Positions 59,401 through 64,000 of a DNA stretch of 64,000 bases are shown one piece after another (position 1 is the stretch's first letter; each line of letters begins with the position of its first letter). The DNA lies in contig CAMPET010000092.1 in assembly GCA_946803715.1 (NCBI GenBank), forward strand, positions 189,298 to 253,297. The letters are read 5' to 3'. This DNA comes from Beroe ovata. Lineage: Eukaryota; Ctenophora; Nuda; Beroida; Beroidae. The notes under the pieces are model-generated. The model worked only from the letters and a program-made list of their open reading frames with translations, had not been told where the DNA came from and searched no databases. The position numbers and the translations under genes were made by a program.

Positions 59401-61429
59401 ATATGGTGGCAACGCCCATCACCANACAACCAAATCTCATTTGGTTTTGGGAAAAATACTTATTATAGTTGTTAGCTTGAGAAATCTATGAGCTGGATAC
59501 TGGATCATAGGTCACAAACTTATTCTTTGTTCGTAAGTGTTTTCCACTCACCATGGATCATCCATCATGAAAATCATGATAAGGAGGAACATTCCCACTC
59601 CAAAACAGATCTCACTGATACGCCGTATTCCAGATCCCAGCCCAGACAAGACGGATATGGTGGCAACGCCCATCACCACCCAGATTATGATAACCTGGAC
59701 CATGATCGTCTTCTCTAGATTGGGGAATATTTCCCTTAGTCCTGAGTGAGAGAAAGGTGATATGATTGATCATCAACTTTTAGTGAATTTCGTGACCTCC
59801 TAGGAATGATCACGTTACAATTATATCTCGGTGAAGTGTTGGTACCTGAGTTAAGCTGGATGGTTCCAATTCCAAGTGAAGCACAAACACCAAACACAGT
59901 TGTGATCAGGGATAGCACATCAATAATGTTGCCCATCCACCCAAATATCCTGTCTCCAACAAGGGGGTAAAAACACGACTTCATCGTCATTGGTAAGCCC
60001 TTCCTGTGACAGTTGAGTTATCACGGATTAATAAACTTGCTTTCAGCTTCACTATAATTATAAAAACATGCTCTATACTAAGAGTATTAGCTGTGACGAA
60101 TGTGTCATACATGCCTGTCAAATTCCGTCGTAAGGAATGCGGTACCTGAAGGAAATGAAGGCGAGTACCATGCCAAGGAGAGCGTACACCACCCATCCGT
60201 GGAACCCCCAGTGTAAAATTGTTGTGGTCAGAGCGAACTGAGCCACCTCGTTATCCCTCATAAACCTATCTGCTGTGTACCTGGCGTGATAGTTGCTAGG
60301 GGGTACACCACAGCCACATATCATTCGATAATGGGAAGATTCAAATGTATCAGTATGCTTCCACATGATCGAAATTGTCTCTTGAAATTTCTCCAAATTT
60401 TCGAAATGAAGGGAGTACCTGTTAACGGAAGTGTAGTGAAGAAGAGGCTCGCCCACCCCGTAGAAGAAAAGTCCCACCCCAAGCCCACATGCAAACAGCA
60501 TACAAAACCAGGAGCCGTCAGGAAAATCTGGTTCGTCATCGTCTTTTCCTGCCGTAATTAACAAATCAAGTTTTCACTCTTTTCATCGAGATTTTATCCT
60601 TTTGTAATTGCTTTCCTTACTGAATCAAGGATTATGAGGGACGTGGAACAACAACGAACCTAGTTTCATGGATCCGTATTTGCTGAAGTAGATGCAGATG
60701 ACAAACACCAAAAGCATTTCCTGTTAAGATTGGAATAGCAAATGCGTTCATGAATACTATCTCAATGTAAATACAACTCCACACATTGTATTAATACAAC
60801 CACACTATGTGGATAACAATTTATTGTGTGGTTGTATCAACAGTCAGCATATCCTCACCACAGTGCCCATGTACAGCCATGAGAACTTGTTCGCGACAGT
60901 GAGTCGAGCTTGTGCAAACACTTCCTTCGCATCCTCTTGTGTGATGCACCATGCAATCAGAGCAGCAATCAGGATTATAGACACGGACGCAACCACAGGG
61001 TTAAACCTTCGAAAAAGGGAAATGTTCGAGATTACCTGAGTTTCAAAAGTGATTATTCAGATCGCTGAAGTATCAAATCGTTGTGAACCTGACTTCTGGA
61101 GCATAAGCCCCTTTTCCAAGTTTGAACTTGCACCACAGACTCTTATCCTTGATAACAGCATTTTGCCACGTGTGTTTGACAGCGCCGGAGTCCTGACCCT
61201 GATCTCCCCCAGTCACCTCTTCTTCAACTGTGGCCTCTTTTCCATCTGAAATTCATGTCCAGAAGTTGGGAATGTACCTACCTAGCTACAATCCTCATTT
61301 CATTGATCCATCATTTGAGGATTATAATCGACTAGCTTTCTTTTGCCCCTCAAAGCATCTACCTGTTTTTTCTGCAGTCGATTTGACTTGGAGCTCCAAA
61401 TCACCGTTCACTGATACCTCTGTTTCCAT
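56486..61429 (-). CDS. BCCT-family (betaine/choline/carnitine type) transporter, 14 exons
   Basis: BCCT proteins are 12-helix LeuT-fold transporters of quaternary-amine osmolytes. Exons 61429-61363, 61245-61089, 61006-60859, 60720-60660, 60548-60146, 60003-59846, 59741-59552, 58991-58714, 58626-58251, 58055-57919, 57758-57616, 57413-57220, 57036-56950 and 56813-56486 agree in phase and give 908 residues. Diagnostic motifs are the glycine-rich TM3 stretch [14 protein letters not shown] (166-179) and the family signature [10 protein letters not shown] (453-462), followed by [20 protein letters not shown]. The cytosolic N- and C-termini are longer than in bacteria. An unusual ~110-residue cysteine-containing loop (about 510-622) lies between the helices ending FGGSAL and beginning MWFALM. 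Introns contain a 9-bp tandem repeat, a hairpin element and a partial copy of the seventh exon. The substrate cannot be told from sequence alone. Confidence 0.93.
57447..57500. repeat. Intronic copy of the CAGTGGA hairpin family
   Basis: CTGTCCACTGTTTC is followed at once by its near complement GAAACAGTGGA, and then by AGCATCCGACA. The same core and end words are found at 7149-7270, 7975-8066 and 24937-25085. It lies in the BCCT intron between exons 57758-57616 and 57413-57220. Confidence 0.7.
58076..58134. repeat. GGATTGTTA nonamer tandem repeat
   Basis: About six copies of a 9-bp unit lie in the BCCT intron, just 5' of the exon starting at 58055 in transcript direction. An apparent Leu-Thr-Ile repeat frame on the minus strand is a translation of this array, not a protein. 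Confidence 0.9.
59013..59540. repeat. Partial tandem duplication including part of BCCT exon 7
   Basis: The segment 59296-59425 is a near-identical copy of 59550-59680, which is the donor side of BCCT exon 59741-59552. Likewise 59013-59085 matches 59461-59530. The exon copy is cut at an N (59425) and continues into an unrelated CCAAATCTCATTTGG word, so it lacks an acceptor and cannot be a complete alternative exon. Confidence 0.8.
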
Positions 61430-62452
61430 CCGCTAAATCTGTGGAAAGAAACCCGTCAATATCATTTTTCGATCACTCAGGGCTATTTCAAGACTAACAA
61501 GGAACAAATCTGGCAACCAGCCATGTGGTTCACAACAGTATACAGACACGTGATCTTCTCAAACCAGAATACCCGGAACAAATTCAAGCGGTCATCAGAT
61601 CATGAACAGGAATAACAAGTTCACCCGGTAAAAAGTGTAAATGATCATGCTCTGGGAAATATTGATCGTAACCTCGTAATTTTGATGATAAGCTGAGCTG
61701 ATTCATTATCACCAGCTCCTCTACCATTGGCGGAGACGCTGCAATTTCTCACCAATGAGAACACGGCACCTGCATGATTGTAGAAAACGATTTTAGGTGA
61801 ATTTCATGATCAAATTAGGGCCATTGCACCTAACAAAAGTATAACATAGAGTTCTCAACGAGAAATTTTGTGATTAGATTACCAGGCATCAAGTGTTAGT
61901 ACGGGATGCCATCCTATTTACTCCGAAACGCCTCCGTGTGCTATGGAACACGATTAGAAGTGGGATCTGATTCCGTTACCATTCCATCATCCTTGGCGGG
62001 GGTAGTGCAATGTGCATAAATGTGCATTCATGTGTATTAATGTGCATTAATTTCAATGTCAGTTTCGCGATTTTCTCAAATACTGACATTAATGTACATG
62101 TTTTTTGAAGTGTCATTATTATGAATTTCAGGTCATCTGAGTCCTATTTTTGAGTGAAAAACTGATCCCCATCTCGCACTTAACACAGTTCACGATCTGT
62201 TTCATTTGGGTATTTGTAAGTCCGACTGGTGACTATGGATTGGAATACAGATACCACTTCTCGAGTTGGGAGATACCAACACTATCATTGGGAGCCATAC
62301 TGTAGTTGGGAGCAATAGCGATACTACGTTTCTAGTTACTTGCTGCTACTAGAGATGCTACTATTCGAGTTGGAAGCTAGGGATACTATAAAGTTACTCA
62401 ACGAGAAATTGTGTGATAATGTCCTCTCGGGCGAGATGATAAATGTTCATCT
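61430..62452. other. Upstream flank of the BCCT gene
   Basis: No coding exon is supported. Repeated words ATGTGCATTAATGTG (about 62010-62050) and GATACTA(C) with GTTGGGAG (about 62265-62395) form loose local repeats. The BCCT promoter should lie in the first few hundred bases. Confidence 0.4.
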
Positions 62453-63568
62453 CGGGAAGATTTCATTTTATTTAATTTTATCTTGATTTTGGGGAAATAT
62501 TTTAGTTTAGAATATTCATGGTATTTAGTCTGGGTTACCACCCCGACGAGGGTGTTTAACCCCTAGTCACAATATTTCTTATTTTTGGTTTTAACAGCCG
62601 ACTCCGAGGGACCGGTACCCTAATATGAATACAGATTCCCCAGTTCTTCTATTCTACCCCTTTTGATCATGATTCCAAGAGTCCACCTGCATCTTCCCCA
62701 TCCTTACCAAAGTAATTACCCCAACCCTCTCACAGTGGCGCGAACTGTAGGAGTGGCAGCACATGTTGCCCAGTCTGCTGTGGGGGCCAGCTTGGGACAG
62801 CTCCCAGGCCCAATCGGGCTGACAGCTGCAATTGGGCCAGTTGGTGCTCATAACAGCCCGGGACAGATCCCGCGAGCTAGAGGGAAGTGTTGGGGAGCGG
62901 ACAGATCCGTTAATAACGTCACCCATCCCAATGGGGCTTTGCGGAGAAAAGCCCAAGTGCCAATTTTCTCTGGCATAATCAAACGGGTAAGATTTCTTCT
63001 TGGGGAAGTTAGGCGGAAATGCAGTGGTCCGCTGAGCCATTGTGTAAACAATCACGACATCATCGGGCTCACCGATAGCATGACAGTAGTCGTTGGACAG
63101 ATCCAACGACTACTATTGGGAGAAGGCCAGAAGAGACTGAGAGGCATGGGGAGAAGGAGCGAAGCGCCCCAGTTGCGAGCACAGGTCCTCAACATTGGAA
63201 TGGGGGCGATAAGGGCCCTAAACTCAGAGGCCACAACGATGAACAGCGGCCAGCGCTGCTTTGTAGTTGAGGCGGACCGCATCCGCCTCCAGGTTTGGGC
63301 GCGGGAGTTCATCCAAAGCGTCGAAAATCTCTTGATAATGAAGAAATAATAAAGAATGGGAAAATTTCATTTTATTCCATTTTATTTTGATTTTGGGGAA
63401 TATTTTAGTTTAGAATATTTTTTGGTGTCACAATATTTCATATTTTTGGTTTTAACAGCCGAGGGATGTACCCTAATACGAATACAGGTTCCCCAGTTCT
63501 TCTATTCTACCCCTTTGATCACCTGTCTTTCCCATCCTTACCAAAGTAATTACCCCAACCCTCTCACA
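62453..63568 (+). mobile_element. Short non-autonomous LTR retroelement (TRIM-like)
   Basis: Two direct repeats, 62453-62734 and 63357-63568, share their start (GGGAA-ATTTCATTTTATT), middle (TTTTGGTTTTAACAGCCGA) and end (CCCCAACCCTCTCACA). The right copy begins TG and ends CA. The left copy has about 60 extra bp. One base after the left repeat comes TGGCGCGAACTG at 62736, the form of a tRNA primer-binding site, and a purine-rich tract (GAAGAAATAATAAAGAA) precedes the right repeat. The 620-bp GC-rich interior carries an open plus-strand frame to 63349 without a recognisable protease, polymerase or integrase. I found no target-site duplication. Confidence 0.65.
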
Positions 63569-63743
63569 ATAACACGATATATGCCTTGGGCGAAGCGAGT
63601 GGCATTTATCTCATCATTCACCGAAGCCGAAGACTGAGTTGAATAATGAGTAGTTTTCACCGAGGTCGAAGCCCGAGTTGAAAACACGATGTCATCTCAA
63701 CTTTCGAGTTGAGTAACGATATTATTTACCGAATTACCGAGTG

Positions 63744-63935
63744 TAGGGACGGAAAAAAGTGTGACATAATATGGAAAAAGTGTGGCATAGTATGAAAAAA
63801 GTGTGACATTATACGAAAAAAGTATGACATAATATGAAAAAAGTGTGACATAATGTAAAAAAGTGTGACATAATACGAAAAAGTGTGACATAATACGAAA
63901 AAGTGTGACATAATATGAAAAAAGTGTGGCAAAAT
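63744..63935. repeat. 22-bp minisatellite
   Basis: About nine units of the form GAAAAAAGTGTGACATAATAT differ by small indels and substitutions. Two long minus-strand frames through it are repeats of HFF(H/S)(I/Y) type and are not genes. Confidence 0.9.
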
Positions 63936-64000
63936 ACGATCAGTGCGGGAAAACACCCAAAATTTCACATGTTACTACACCGGATATATCAGCCACGAAG

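Noticed and set aside
62654-63106. Minus-strand frame inside the LTR element as a gag gene
   Set aside because: Several stops interrupt it upstream, and the primer-binding site and purine tract orient the element on the plus strand.
63697-63968. Phe/His/Tyr-rich minus-strand frames
   Set aside because: They translate the 22-bp minisatellite.

Overview
The window is eukaryotic and almost certainly from an animal. It has GT-AG introns, an animal Shaker-type potassium channel, a thrombospondin-type matrix protein, stomatin, RAD9, MED19 and COX19. A BCCT-family betaine/choline-type transporter with 14 coding exons, abundant GT/CA microsatellites and many foldback elements suggest a marine, probably non-bilaterian invertebrate. 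A ctenophore is my tentative guess; nothing here proves the phylum. Isolated N bases and one run of 96 N mark unresolved joins, often in microsatellites or at duplicated sequence.

Layout. 1-2.9 kb: non-coding with GT repeats. 2.9-6.3 kb (-): stomatin, with two tandem, same-phase alternative exons. 7.7-16.8 kb (-): RAD9, the 9-1-1 checkpoint clamp subunit. Its serine-rich tail appears to be encoded by exons 6 kb downstream of the clamp domain, so that a Kv1-like channel gene (13.4-14.8 kb, +) lies antisense inside a RAD9 intron. 18.2-23.7 kb (-): a compact run of housekeeping genes: single-domain FAD synthase, a twin-CX9C protein, COX19, an eight-finger C2H2 protein and MED19. 23.7-31.6 kb: repeat-rich stretch holding foldback elements, a truncated DUF3445 (heme N-demethylase family) gene, a degenerate tandem satellite, a 61-bp perfect palindrome and an interstitial TTAGGG tract. 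31.6-34 kb (-): an unrecognised proline/serine-rich protein and a NudC-like NAD(H) pyrophosphatase. 36.6-48.8 kb (+): one gene of 16 coding exons whose splice phases all agree, encoding a chimeric extracellular protein of 2767 residues (LRR, fibro-slime/PA14-like, cadherin-like, cysteine-rich, EGF, thrombospondin type 3 repeats, thrombospondin C-terminal domain, LamG-like). 52.7-55.5 kb (+): exons of an unrecognised protein. 56.5-61.4 kb (-): the BCCT transporter of 908 residues. 62.4-63.6 kb: a short non-autonomous LTR element with a primer-binding site, followed by a 22-bp minisatellite.

The most interesting item is the LRR-cadherin-thrombospondin chimera. Its first 70 percent is one 5.8-kb exon and its thrombospondin part is cut into 15 small exons, which points to joining of two modules with different histories. 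Other notable items are the mutually exclusive stomatin exons, the shifted S4 charges and PYP motif of the nested Kv channel, the altered NudC signature in the Nudix gene, the octapeptide repeats in the RAD9 tail, and a dispersed hairpin family that also sits in a BCCT intron. There is no operon-like logic. Neighbours are functionally diverse, though FAD synthase, COX19 and the second twin-CX9C gene all serve mitochondrial/flavin biology.
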